Assembly: GCA_964591295.1 (NCBI GenBank)
Contig: CAZQAG010000005.1
Coordinates: forward strand, 1 to 64,000
Reading direction: 5' to 3'
From: VAXT01 sp964591295
Lineage (GTDB): Bacteria > Actinomycetota > Thermoleophilia > Gaiellales > Gaiellaceae
DNA: 64,000 bases
Part shown: positions 32,606 to 40,720 of the stretch, piece by piece
How positions within the stretch are numbered: the first letter of the stretch is position 1
Layout of the letters: each line of letters begins with the position of its first letter
Notes under the pieces: generated by a model
Told to the model about the DNA's origin: nothing
The model's database searches: none
What the model saw: only the letters and a program-made list of their open reading frames with translations
Made by a program: the position numbers and the translations under genes

Positions 32606-32612
32606 TAGAATA
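32606..32612. promoter_or_regulatory. Bidirectional promoter: overlapping -10 boxes for deoB and the small membrane protein
   Basis: The near-palindrome TAGAATA gives TAGAAT (32606-32611, + strand), 6 bases before the deoB ATG, and TATTCT on the - strand (32612-32607), 9 bases before the ATG of the 46-residue gene. The two transcripts would diverge from the same few bases. Confidence 0.5.
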
Positions 32613-32617
32613 GCCCT

Positions 32618-33784
32618 ATGTCCCGCGCATGCGTCATCGTGCTGGATGCGGTCGGCGCGGGCGAGCTGCCCGACGCAGCCGAGTTCGGCGACGAAGGATC
32701 GGACACCCTCGGCAATGTGGCTCGCGCCGTGGGCGGCCTCGACCTGCCCAACCTCGAGGCCTTCGGGCTCGGCAACGTGGCGCCGCTCGAGGGCTGCCCG
32801 CCCCAGCCGGGGGCGCCTGCCGTCGCCGGCCGGCTCGTCGAGCGCTCGAAAGGCAAGGACACCACCACCGGACACTGGGAGCTGATGGGAATCGTCACGC
32901 CCCAGGCGATGCCGACCTACCCGCACGGCTTTCCGTTCGAGGTGATCGACCCGTTCATGCACGCAACCGGCCGTGGCGTGATCGGCAACAAGCCCGCGTC
33001 GGGGACGGAGGTCATCGAAGAGCTCGGCGAGGAGCACCAGCGAACCGGCAAGTGGATCGTCTACACGTCTGCCGACTCGGTCTTCCAAATCGCGGCGCAC
33101 GTCGACACGATTCCGCTCGACGAGCTCTACCGCGGATGCGAGATCGCGCGAGAGATCCTGACCGGCAACCACGCCGTCGGCCGCGTGATCGCGCGCCCGT
33201 TCACGGGTGAGCCGGGCAGCTACGAGCGCACGCCCGACCGCCACGACTGGTCGCTGAAGCCGAAGCAGCCCAACTACCTCACGCTCGTCCGGGAGGCGGG
33301 CAAGCCCGTGCACGGAGTCGGCAAGATCCGAGACATCTTCGCCGGCTACGACATCGACGAATCCCATCCGACCCGGTCGAACGTCGAGGGGATCAACCAG
33401 ACCGAGCAGCTGCTGAACGAGCTGGACGAGGGCCTCGTCTTCACGAACCTCGTCGAGACAGACATGCTCTGGGGGCACCGCAACGATCCCGTCAACTTCC
33501 ACCGCTGCCTGCAGGATTTCGACCGTCGACTGCCCGACATCCTCGGCGCGCTTCGCCCGGGCGACCTGCTGATCCTCACCTCCGACCACGGCTGCGACCC
33601 GACGACGGCGTCGACCGACCATTCGCGGGAGCACGCGCTGCTCCTCGCGTACGTCGAAGGCAAGAACGCTGCGGGGCGCATCCACGAAGGAGAGTTCGCC
33701 GACGTGGGGGCGACCGTCAACTCCTGGCTCGGCGGCAAGGCTCCGAGGCGGGGCGTTCCGGGCCAGTCGATCGTCGAGCAGTGA
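32618..33784 (+). CDS. deoB: Phosphopentomutase
   Basis: Moves phosphate between C1 and C5 of ribose or deoxyribose, linking nucleoside salvage to central metabolism. The 388-residue alkaline-phosphatase-like protein shows the metal ligands in IVLDAVGAGELPDA, KDTTTGHWE, VETDMLWGHRNDP and TSDHGCDPTT. The start codon directly follows a -10 box at leaderless spacing. It is followed after 25 bases by deoA, making a pyrimidine nucleoside salvage pair. Confidence 0.95.
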   Translation: MSRACVIVLDAVGAGELPDAAEFGDEGSDTLGNVARAVGGLDLPNLEAFGLGNVAPLEGCPPQPGAPAVAGRLVERSKGKDTTTGHWELMGIVTPQAMPTYPHGFPFEVIDPFMHATGRGVIGNKPASGTEVIEELGEEHQRTGKWIVYTSADSVFQIAAHVDTIPLDELYRGCEIAREILTGNHAVGRVIARPFTGEPGSYERTPDRHDWSLKPKQPNYLTLVREAGKPVHGVGKIRDIFAGYDIDESHPTRSNVEGINQTEQLLNELDEGLVFTNLVETDMLWGHRNDPVNFHRCLQDFDRRLPDILGALRPGDLLILTSDHGCDPTTASTDHSREHALLLAYVEGKNAAGRIHEGEFADVGATVNSWLGGKAPRRGVPGQSIVEQ

Positions 33785-33809
33785 CCGGGCACGCGAGGGT
33801 GCTGCCGCG

Positions 33810-35108
33810 GTGATCCGTCCCGCAGAGCTCATCGAGCGCAAGCGCGACGGCGGTCACCTGACGCCGGAGGAGATCGACGAGCTCGTGCTCGGGCATGCGC
33901 AGGGCGACATCCCCGACTACCAGCTCGCCGCGTTCTGCATGGCCGTCTACTTCCGCGGTCTCTCGGCCGAGGAGACCCTCGCTCTGACGAACGCCTTCGT
34001 GCGCAGCGGCTCGACGCTCGACCTGCGCGCCGAGCTCGGTAGGACAGTGGTCGACAAGCACTCGACCGGCGGGGTGGGGGACAAGACCTCGCTCGTCGTC
34101 GGCCCGCTCGTCGCCGCCTGCGGCGTTCCGTTCGGAAAGATGAGCGGGCGCGGCCTGGGTCACACCGGGGGAACCCTCGACAAGCTCGAGTCGATCTCCG
34201 GCTTCCGCGTCGAGCTCTCGAAGGAGGAGTTCGTCGAGCAGGTGCGCGAGATCGGCCTCGCGATCATCGGCCAGTCGCCTGACCTCGTTCCTGCCGACAA
34301 GCGTCTCTATGCGCTGCGGGACGTGACCGGGACCGTCGACAGCATCCCGCTGATCGCGGCGAGCATCATGTCCAAGAAGATCGCCGCGGGCGCCGAGGGA
34401 ATCGTGCTCGACGTGAAGGTCGGAAACGGCGCTTTCATGAAGTCGCTCTCGGACGCGCGAATGCTCGCCGAGTCGATGCAGGAGCTCGGGCGCGGCGCCG
34501 GCCGCCAGGTCGTCGCCCTCCTCACGGACATGGACCAACCCCTCGGCTGGGCGATCGGCAACGCGATCGAGATCGAAGAGGTCCGCGCGATGCTCGCCGG
34601 GGAGGAGACCCCACCGGATCTCTTCTCGCTCGCGATCCAGGCCACGGGCCGGCTCCTGGCGCTCTCCGACCTCGGGATCGACGCCGACGAGGGAACCAAG
34701 CGGGCCGAGAAGGCCGTCGACGACGGCTCGGCAGCCGAGATGTTCGAGCGCTGGATCGCAGCTCAGGGCGGCGACCTCTCCGCCGGCTTGCCACAGGCGC
34801 CCGTCACGCGTGAGCTGACCGCTGACCGCGACGGCTTCGTCGGCGAGGTCTCCGCGCTCGGCCTCGGGCGGGTGGCGCTCGAGCTCGGCGCCGGCCGCCG
34901 CACCAAGGACGACGCGATCGACCACGCGGTCGGGATTCGCTGCTTCGCCAAGCGCGGCGATGCGATCGAGGCAGGTCAGACCCTCGCCGTCGTCTACGCA
35001 CGGGACGAGGCCGGCGCCGACCGCGCACTCGACCAGATCCGAGATCTGATCGCGATCACGGACGAGTCCCAGCATCCAGGCCCGATCGTGCTCGAGACCC
35101 TGACCTAG
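33810..35108 (+). CDS. deoA: Thymidine/pyrimidine-nucleoside phosphorylase
   Basis: Splits thymidine or uridine with phosphate to give the base and (deoxy)ribose-1-phosphate, the substrate of deoB. The 432-residue protein has the family signature SGRGLGHTGGTLDKLES, the phosphate-binding KHSTGGVGDKTSLVVGPL and LDVKVGNGAFMKS. GTG start. Its last codon and stop are the left CTAG copy of the transposon target duplication, so the insertion occurred exactly at the end of the gene and left it intact. Confidence 0.95.
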   Translation: MIRPAELIERKRDGGHLTPEEIDELVLGHAQGDIPDYQLAAFCMAVYFRGLSAEETLALTNAFVRSGSTLDLRAELGRTVVDKHSTGGVGDKTSLVVGPLVAACGVPFGKMSGRGLGHTGGTLDKLESISGFRVELSKEEFVEQVREIGLAIIGQSPDLVPADKRLYALRDVTGTVDSIPLIAASIMSKKIAAGAEGIVLDVKVGNGAFMKSLSDARMLAESMQELGRGAGRQVVALLTDMDQPLGWAIGNAIEIEEVRAMLAGEETPPDLFSLAIQATGRLLALSDLGIDADEGTKRAEKAVDDGSAAEMFERWIAAQGGDLSAGLPQAPVTRELTADRDGFVGEVSALGLGRVALELGAGRRTKDDAIDHAVGIRCFAKRGDAIEAGQTLAVVYARDEAGADRALDQIRDLIAITDESQHPGPIVLETLT

Positions 35109-35143
35109 GAGGGTTTGGCGCAAAAAAGGCGCTGAGAGGCGGG

Positions 35144-35566
35144 TCAGGCCTGAAGCTGCTCAGGCGTGACCGACCCGATTGGGACGATCCGTCGCCTGAA
35201 GTAGCCACGCAGATAAGCCATTACTTCGTCGAAAAGCCGCGCCTCGCTCGCAGCGACCCAGGTGACGTGCGCACGCGCCTCCTCCCCGGTCGCCTGCCAC
35301 CATTGACCATTGAGGCCGAGGAACACGAGCGTAGCGATGAAGGCCATGCGCTTGTTCCCGTTCTCCCACGCGTGGGTCTTCACCATGAGGTAGAGAAAGA
35401 TCGCCGTCTTGTCAGCGAGATCGGAGTACAGTTCAGCGCCATCGAACGTCTGGCGTGGCGCTGCAAGTGCCTGTTCAAGCTTCGGAAGGTTGACCGTGCG
35501 CCATTCAGGCATCGGTTCGGCCCCCGTCAGCTCGCGGGTTACAAGCGCATGTACAACGTCTCGCAC
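35144..35566 (-). CDS. Doc/Fic-family toxin
   Basis: A 140-residue protein of the Doc (death-on-curing) branch of Fic proteins. The active-site loop reads HAWENGNKR, matching Doc's HxFxxxNKR with Trp in place of Phe. A hydrophobic helix (LVFLGLNGQWW) follows, as in the family. Doc proteins phosphorylate EF-Tu and stop translation; Fic proteins usually AMPylate. The codon chosen is GTG 35566; the frame is open to the stop of the upstream gene with no better start. The gene follows a small gene by 34 bases, the usual toxin-antitoxin arrangement. Confidence 0.82.
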   Translation of the reverse strand: MRDVVHALVTRELTGAEPMPEWRTVNLPKLEQALAAPRQTFDGAELYSDLADKTAIFLYLMVKTHAWENGNKRMAFIATLVFLGLNGQWWQATGEEARAHVTWVAASEARLFDEVMAYLRGYFRRRIVPIGSVTPEQLQA

Positions 35567-35600
35567 AGACGAGACGTTGAGATAGGTGAGCGGGTCGCCG

Positions 35601-35894
35601 TTACTCGTCGCCGAGCTTTTCGATCGTCTCGCCGTGTTCTTCGATCACGCGCTCGATCAGCCGCTCGACGCGCTCAGTCTCCTCTGGCGTGTTCTTCGGT
35701 GCCCTCTCAAGAGGATACGAGTAGGAGCCGTCGCCGCTCTCACGCGTGTCGTCACGCGTGTCGTCAGGCGTCGTGCCGTTGGCGATGTAGTTGTAACGCG
35801 TCCTATCGATCACTTCTGCTCCCGTTTCTCCTGCCAAGTATTGCACGTCGATGTTACGAAACGTTTTGCGCGCTATGTCAACGAAACGGCTCAT
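35601..35894 (-). CDS. Small protein upstream of the Doc toxin, candidate antitoxin
   Basis: 97 residues, starting MSRFVDIARKTF. The N-terminal part is mixed alpha/beta; the middle is Thr/Asp-rich (NGTTPDDTRDDTRES), and the last 30 residues form an acidic helix (ERVERLIERVIEEH). It does not resemble Phd by eye, but position and size suit an antitoxin, and the C-terminal helix could block the toxin groove as Phd does. A second ATG 33 bases upstream would extend it into a Gly/Lys-rich start. Role inferred from context only. Confidence 0.5.
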   Translation of the reverse strand: MSRFVDIARKTFRNIDVQYLAGETGAEVIDRTRYNYIANGTTPDDTRDDTRESGDGSYSYPLERAPKNTPEETERVERLIERVIEEHGETIEKLGDE

Positions 35895-35938
35895 TTTCTT
35901 ATGCCCTGGACCCCCTTTCGGGCACACATCGCTGGTTC

Positions 35939-36376
35939 CTACGCTGCGAGCGAGAGCGCCCGCGCTCTGGCGAGTGCCTGACTAAGCCTCGCGAGCATCA
36001 CGAGGTCGGCGTGGAGAGCTACCCGCTCCAAGCCGCGAGTGCGGAGCGGCGCAAGGCCGTAGTCGTGCTTCAAGCGTCCGAACTCGCGCTCAACGGCAAC
36101 GCGGCCTCGGTACAGATCGCGGAACCGCTGCGAGTGGCGGGGGATGCGCGGGAACAGGCGACCGCCAAGCGCGAGCGGCAAGGCGACCTGATTCGCCTTG
36201 GCTCCTCGGAGCGGGATAACAGGTTCGCACCCCCGTTCCTCGACCTCGGCATAGACGCGGGTGTTGTCGTAGCCCTTGTCCATGGCGACCGTCTCGGGCT
36301 GGAAGCCGCGAGCGTGGAGAGCGTCGATCAGAGGGGCTACGAAGTTCCTCGCACGTTTCGGTAGCCACTGGGCCGC
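35939..36376 (-). pseudogene. DDE transposase, C-terminal remnant
   Basis: A frame open from 36376 to a stop at 35939 encodes the C-terminal part of an IS4/IS5/IS1182-like transposase: FVAPLIDALHARGF, then MDKGYDN with a catalytic Asp, and VEREFGRLKHDYGLAPL carrying the final Glu. The protein ends VMLARLSQALARARALSLAA. The N-terminal half and the first Asp are missing, and a TAA closes the frame upstream. It is therefore a truncated, non-functional copy. Confidence 0.8.
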
Positions 36377-36859
36377 TTATGAACGGCTCGCCTCGCAGCT
36401 CATCGTCGGCAACATCGGGCCGGACGAACACATGGTGGTCTTGGCCGACGAATACTCGACTCCGGACCACGTCACCTTTGAGGAAAACCTTCGGCGTCTC
36501 GTAGACCAGTTTGAACCGCAACGCCCTTGTTGGCGTTTGTCGAATGAGGTCTACGGGCGTGGACGTTTTTCAGATACTCGACCTGCTCCTGGGCGCTGTG
36601 CAGTACGAGTACCGTCAAGCTTCGGGCGAGATTCCTCGCAACCCAAGAAACCCGAGAGGCCAACTCTTGGCTTTCATTCAGAACCTCTTCGGGGTCAACA
36701 CGCTTGTGGCCGCGCCACGGAGCTTCCGGCTCAACGTCGCCGAGTACCGCACGAACCCTTAGAAAAAGAAGAGCAGCCTGTCCCCCAGAGGGCAACGGCT
36801 GCCTACAAAAGAGTAACACATCGTGAGCACGTCCTAGCACCCCCGAAAGGGGGTGACTC
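36377..36859. other. Interior of the insertion without a confident gene
   Basis: About 480 bases. The - strand shows two partly overlapping open frames, as if one frame had shifted near 36520; one piece reads KLVYETPKVFLKGDVV and looks protein-like. The + strand also has an 83-codon frame (36511-36762). Neither resembles a family I know. The stretch ends with a perfect hairpin CACCCCC-GAAA-GGGGGTG (36838-36855). Confidence 0.4.
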
Positions 36860-36913
36860 GTGATGCTCGCTCGGCTCTCGCAGGCGCTCGCCAGAGCGCG
36901 GTCGTACCGCTAG
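36860..36913 (+). pseudogene. Second transposase C-terminal remnant, inverted
   Basis: Eighteen codons on the + strand read VMLARLSQALARARSYR and then stop. They match the C-terminus of the - strand remnant at 35939-36376 (LVMLARLSQALARAR), with about 85 percent nucleotide identity over 47 bases. The similarity begins abruptly just after the hairpin at 36838-36855. Two oppositely oriented ends of the same transposase show that more than one element was once here. Confidence 0.65.
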
Positions 36914-37164
36914 CGGCCTGAACCGAGACGCGAGATAGCCAAACGCAATCCGTCTTGAGCGGCGGCGATGGTGTCTGCCGCCGCCCCCAAGCGGTCATCA
37001 GACTCAACCGGGGGTCCATGGCCCACCTGTGAGACGCGCGTTGTACGCGCCTTGTGCTCAAGGGCCGCAAGACGAGCAACCTCGCGGTACGTTTCCGAGA
37101 GCGTTTCGTAGAGGCTTTCAAAGCCACGCTCGCCCGCGACCAGCCAACGGTGCTGCTTCCACAT
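36910..37164 (-). CDS. Hypothetical 84-residue protein
   Basis: A helical, charged frame (ESLYETLSETYREVARLAAL) near the right end of the insertion. The frame stays open upstream of the ATG for 23 more codons (with FWKKDVADWAFLGP), so the ATG may be internal and the gene truncated by the element's end. No family recognised. It could be chance, but the composition is more protein-like than the competing frames on the other strand. Confidence 0.35.
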   Translation of the reverse strand: MWKQHRWLVAGERGFESLYETLSETYREVARLAALEHKARTTRVSQVGHGPPVESDDRLGAAADTIAAAQDGLRLAISRLGSGR

Positions 37165-37289
37165 TGGGCCAAGAAACGCCCAGTCGGCAACATCTTTCTT
37201 CCAAAACTCGCCGGGGTGATTATCTTCCCCCCGCTCGCGGCGGGATTATTTCGTCAAACCCTCCTAGCTAGGGTTCACCGGTCGGCGGT

Positions 37290-37295
37290 TACGCT
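37290..37295 (+). promoter_or_regulatory. -10 box, leaderless start of mutM
   Basis: TACGCT, 6 bases, then GTG 37302. It lies only 23 bases outside the right target duplication, so the insertion sits just upstream of the mutM promoter. Confidence 0.55.
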
Positions 37296-37301
37296 CCGGG
37301 G

Positions 37302-38126
37302 GTGCCCGAACTACCGGAAGTCGAGACGATCCGGGTCGGCCTCGAGCCGCATCTCGTCGGCCGGACGTTCGAGCACGTCGAGATCGCCGATGCACGCCTC
37401 ACGCGACCCCACGACCCCGTGGAGACCGCCGCCGAGCTGACCGGAGAGACGGTCGCGGCCCTCGAGCGGCGCGGGAAGTATTTGGTTGTTCGGTTCGAGA
37501 GTGGTCGAGTTCTCCTGATTCACCTCCGAATGACGGGGAGCCTGCTGCTCCTCCGGGACGGAATCGCAAGCGACGATCCGTACCGAAGGGCTGTCGTCAG
37601 ATTAGACAACGGGTCGGACGTCGCTTATCGCGACGTGAGGCGCTTCGGCACCTGGCTCCTGCTCGAGCCCGGCGAGCTGGAGCCATACCTCGCCTCACGA
37701 GTCGGCGCCGAGCCGCTCGGGCGCTCGCTCACGGCCAAGTCGCTCGTCGATCGACTCGCGAAGCGGAAGGCTCCGCTGAAGGCGATCGTCCTGGACCAGC
37801 GGGTCTTCGCGGGCGTCGGAAACATCTATGCGGACGAAGCGCTCTGGTGGGCGAGGCTCCATCCGCTCCGTCCCGGCCAGGACGTAAGCCGGGAAGAGCT
37901 CGGCGCCCTCGTGAAAGCGATCCGCCGCGCGCTCCGCCTCGGGATCGCGCGCCAGGGCGCGACGCTTCGCGACTACCGAGGGGCAGACGGCGCCGAGGGC
38001 GCCATGCAAACGGAGTTCCGCGTGTACGGCCGAGCCGGCGAGCCGTGCACACGCTGCGGCCATCCGATCGAGAAGACGCGGGTCGCAGGCCGCGGCACCT
38101 GGTACTGCCCGAACTGCCAGCTCTAA
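37302..38126 (+). CDS. mutM: Formamidopyrimidine-DNA glycosylase
   Basis: Removes 8-oxoguanine and formamidopyrimidines and nicks the DNA. The 274-residue protein begins PELPEVET, giving the catalytic Pro2 and Glu3 after Met removal, and has Lys in RRGKYLVV. It has the helix-two-turn-helix with the DNA-binding GVGNIYADEALW, and ends in a zinc finger CTRCGHPIEKT...WYCPNC with four Cys. GTG start. Its last four bases overlap the convergent phosphatase gene. Confidence 0.96.
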   Translation: MPELPEVETIRVGLEPHLVGRTFEHVEIADARLTRPHDPVETAAELTGETVAALERRGKYLVVRFESGRVLLIHLRMTGSLLLLRDGIASDDPYRRAVVRLDNGSDVAYRDVRRFGTWLLLEPGELEPYLASRVGAEPLGRSLTAKSLVDRLAKRKAPLKAIVLDQRVFAGVGNIYADEALWWARLHPLRPGQDVSREELGALVKAIRRALRLGIARQGATLRDYRGADGAEGAMQTEFRVYGRAGEPCTRCGHPIEKTRVAGRGTWYCPNCQL

Positions 38127-38857
38127 GCTGGGGCGGCCGGCGGTCTTGCCGGCAAAGCCGAGCGGGAGACAATTGCCTGCGGCACTCCGTGCGTGAGCCA
38201 CTCGGCTAGCGCTCCGCCCCCGACGGCCTTCGCTGCGCCAGAGAGCCCGATGGCCCGCACCTCAGGAGCGTGCGCGTCGCTTGCGAGCATGTGTGCGAGA
38301 CCAAGCTGGATGAGCGCTAGGCCTGCCGCCTTCGGCTTCTTCCCAAGATGTCCCTCGACAGAAGCAGCGGTGACCTGGACGAGGGCTCCTGCGTCGACGA
38401 GAGGACGAAGCTTCTCCGGGTCCCGCTGCACTTCGGGGTTGCGTTCGGGGTGGGCCAAAACCGGTGTCGTTCCACCGCGACTGAGCATGAAGACCTGGTC
38501 TGCGAGCCCCAGGGGCCAGCCGGAGTAGGGAAACTCGAGGAGAAGGAAGTCGGGGTTCCCCGCAAGGCCGAACTTTCGTAACTCATCGTCCTCCAGCCGG
38601 AGAAGCCGATCGAGGGCGAGCTCCCCTCCAGGGCGCACTTCGAGCGCGAGCCCAGCATCGTCCAGCGCCGCGCGGAGTTCAGCAGCCCGCTCCTCCATCT
38701 CGGCCGCCGCTGTCGGGAAATCGTCCCTGACGTGAGGCGTTGCCGCGACCGTCTCGATCCCGTCCGCTAGCGCTGCCCTAGCCATGCCGAGGCTTTCGTC
38801 CACGCTTCGAGCACCGTCGTCGAGCCCCCAGAGGATGTGGGTGTGAAGATCGATCAC
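38123..38857 (-). CDS. CpsB/YwqE-type tyrosine-protein phosphatase (PHP fold)
   Basis: A 244-residue metal-dependent phosphatase that dephosphorylates BY-kinases in capsule systems. The PHP metal ligands appear as MIDLHTHILWGLDDGARS, ATPHVRDDF, the Glu in LLLEFPYSGWP, VLAHPERN and the final ASDAHAPEVR. It is divergent from the BY-kinase gene at 39119, its presumed substrate. The GTG start has TAGCCT 9 bases upstream. A broken second copy lies at 62815-63218. Confidence 0.9.
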   Translation of the reverse strand: MIDLHTHILWGLDDGARSVDESLGMARAALADGIETVAATPHVRDDFPTAAAEMEERAAELRAALDDAGLALEVRPGGELALDRLLRLEDDELRKFGLAGNPDFLLLEFPYSGWPLGLADQVFMLSRGGTTPVLAHPERNPEVQRDPEKLRPLVDAGALVQVTAASVEGHLGKKPKAAGLALIQLGLAHMLASDAHAPEVRAIGLSGAAKAVGGGALAEWLTHGVPQAIVSRSALPARPPAAPA

Positions 38858-38866
38858 CGAGGCACG

Positions 38867-38872
38867 AGGCTA
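38867..38872 (-). promoter_or_regulatory. Candidate -10 box of the phosphatase gene
   Basis: TAGCCT on the - strand, 9 bases before GTG 38857. Confidence 0.35.
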
Positions 38873-38949
38873 CTGACCCGCTAGCCGCCTTTCAGCAAGG
38901 GCTAGATTTTGCAGGAGCGAGAACCACCCTCTGTGGTCCGCTCGCGTCG

Positions 38950-39118
38950 CTGACTTAAGGCAAAAATCCGGAAACAGCGGTGAAATCGCCCCTCGGATAG
39001 GGGAAAAGTCACCAAATTGGGCCATCCGGCCTATTGTTGGTTCTGAAGAGACGTAGCAAGATCGAACACACGGCCTGAAAATCATAGGCCGATGCGGCAA
39101 CAAGGGGAGAGATAGGGG
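38950..39118 (+). promoter_or_regulatory. Structured leader before the polysaccharide operon
   Basis: An A/T-richer gap with several nested stems. GGTGA (38979-38983) pairs with TCACC (39009-39013), and inside it CCCCT (38989-38993) pairs with AGGGG (38999-39003), leaving a symmetrical 5+5 internal loop AATCG/AAAAG. Next come GGCC-ATCC-GGCC (39020-39031) and GGCCT-GAAAATCAT-AGGCC (39072-39090). A ribosome site (aaggggagag) precedes the ATG. Three stems between two promoters are more than expected by chance and suggest a regulatory RNA or attenuator, but it matches no riboswitch class I can recall. Confidence 0.4.
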
Positions 39119-40720
39119 ATGGGCCCAGAGCCTCAAGGTCAGAGCTCGTCGCTGCGCGACTACCTGCGCGTGCTCAGGCGACGAAAGTGGCTGGTCATCC
39201 AGGCGGCCGTGCTCGTGCCGGCCGCCGCGGTCGCGCTCTCGCTTCACCAGCAAACCCTCTACGAGGCCTCCTCGGAAGTGCTCCTCAGCCGCCAGAACCT
39301 CGCGGCGACGCTCACGAACACCCCGGACGCGACGCTCTCGCAGGACGCGGACCGGCTCGTCGAGACGCAGGCCAACCTCGCCCGCGTCCCAGCCGTTGCC
39401 GCGCGGGTGCTGAAGGCCGCGCGCGTCACCGATCGCACCGCCGAGGATTTCCTCGATTCCTCATCGGTGAAGGCAAAGACGAACGCCGACTTACTGGAGT
39501 TCACGGTCACCGATCCGAACCCCGCGCTCGCCGCCCGCCTCGCCAGCGAGTACGCAAAGCAGTTCACGATCTACAAGCGCAAGCTCGACACGGTGGCGCT
39601 CCAGCGGGCCCAAGTCGAGCTGGCGAGCCGCCTGAAGGCGCTCGAGGAAGCCGGCGACCGCCGCTCGCCCCTCTACGCGAGCCTGGTGGACAAGGAGCAG
39701 CAGCTGCGAACCCTGGAGGCGCTTCAGACCGCGAACGCCTTCGTGGTTCGCTCGGCAGGGAAGGCCCCTCAGGTACAGCCCCGCCCGCTCCGCAACGGCA
39801 TCCTCGGAGTGGCGCTCGGCCTGATCCTCGGCGTGGGGCTCGCCTTCCTGTGGGAGACCCTCGACACGCGTGTGCGCTCGGCAGACGAGATCGCCGAGCG
39901 GCTCGGCCTGCCACTCCTGGCGCGCATTCCCGAGCCACCCAGGCGACTCCGGAACGAGAACAAGCTCGTCATGCTCGCCGAGCCCGCGGGGATCCATGCC
40001 GAGGCCTTCCGGATGCTGCGCACGAACCTCGAGTTCGCGAACCTCGAGCGCGGCGCCCGCACGATCATGGTCACGAGCGCGGTCGAGACCGAGGGCAAGT
40101 CGACGACCGTCGCCAACCTCGCGGTCGCGTTGGCCCGGGCCGGCAAGCGCGTCGCGCTCGTCGACCTCGACCTTCGGCGTCCCTTCCTCGCGCGCCTCTT
40201 CGGGCTCGATGCCAACCGGCCCGGCCTGACGGACGTCGCGCTCGGCCACGCCGAGCTAAGCGACGCGATCGCGCCGGTGGCGATCTCGAACGGCCGAGCC
40301 AGCGGCGCGACGAACGGGCAGCCGCGTGTCGAGGGCGTCCTCGAGGTCGTTCCGGCCGGCCCCGTGCCCCCCGATGCCGGCGAGTTCGTGGGGACAAAAG
40401 CCCTCGCCGACATCCTCGAGCAGCTCGCCGAGCGCGCGGAGATCATCCTCATCGATGCCCCACCGCTCCTGCATGTCGGAGACGCGATGACGCTCAGCTC
40501 GAGGATCGACGCGCTCATCGTCGTCACGCGCCTGAACGTCGTCCGGCGCCCGATGCTCGCCGAGATGCGCCGGGTGCTCCACGCCTGCCCCGCCGCGAAG
40601 CTCGGTTTCGTCCTCACCGACGCGCACCTGGAGGAGGCCTACGGCTACACGGGCTACGCCGGCTACTACCGGCACCATGCCTACGCCGAGGTCGAGCACA
40701 CGGAAGAGGCAGTCAAGTGA
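39119..40720 (+). CDS. Wzz-type chain-length protein fused to bacterial tyrosine kinase
   Basis: A 533-residue BY-kinase of the CpsC-CpsD/Wzc type, which controls polymer length and export in surface polysaccharide synthesis. The Wzz domain begins at LRDYLRVLRRRKW with a membrane helix (about 26-43); a second helix lies at about 223-243. The kinase has Walker A ETEGKSTTVANLA, Walker A' VALVDLDLRRP and Walker B IILIDAPP. The C-terminal tail is tyrosine-rich (YGYTGYAGYYRHHAYAE), the usual autophosphorylation cluster. The divergent CpsB-like phosphatase is its natural partner. Confidence 0.93.
   Translation: MGPEPQGQSSSLRDYLRVLRRRKWLVIQAAVLVPAAAVALSLHQQTLYEASSEVLLSRQNLAATLTNTPDATLSQDADRLVETQANLARVPAVAARVLKAARVTDRTAEDFLDSSSVKAKTNADLLEFTVTDPNPALAARLASEYAKQFTIYKRKLDTVALQRAQVELASRLKALEEAGDRRSPLYASLVDKEQQLRTLEALQTANAFVVRSAGKAPQVQPRPLRNGILGVALGLILGVGLAFLWETLDTRVRSADEIAERLGLPLLARIPEPPRRLRNENKLVMLAEPAGIHAEAFRMLRTNLEFANLERGARTIMVTSAVETEGKSTTVANLAVALARAGKRVALVDLDLRRPFLARLFGLDANRPGLTDVALGHAELSDAIAPVAISNGRASGATNGQPRVEGVLEVVPAGPVPPDAGEFVGTKALADILEQLAERAEIILIDAPPLLHVGDAMTLSSRIDALIVVTRLNVVRRPMLAEMRRVLHACPAAKLGFVLTDAHLEEAYGYTGYAGYYRHHAYAEVEHTEEAVK

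Larger units (their letters stand above)
35105..37267. mobile_element. 2.15-kb insertion with terminal inverted repeats and CTAG target duplication
   Basis: The left end GAGGGTTTGGCG (35109-35120) and the right end (37252-37263, reverse complement GAGGGTTTGACG) are inverted repeats with one mismatch. Each is flanked outside by CTAG (35105-35108 and 37264-37267), a 4-base target duplication as made by IS5-group elements. Inside are a Doc-type toxin gene, an upstream small gene, DDE transposase remnants in two orientations and an 84-codon frame. Base composition is visibly lower in G+C than the flanks. No intact transposase remains, so it is probably immobile. Confidence 0.7.

Noticed and set aside
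36276..36863. 195-codon + frame across the insertion
   Set aside because: It is antisense to the transposase remnant for its first part and has no ribosome site; the composition changes abruptly along its length.
38950..39118. Known c-di-GMP (GEMM) riboswitch before the polysaccharide genes
   Set aside because: The conserved GEMM loops and tetraloop receptor could not be found; only generic stems are seen.
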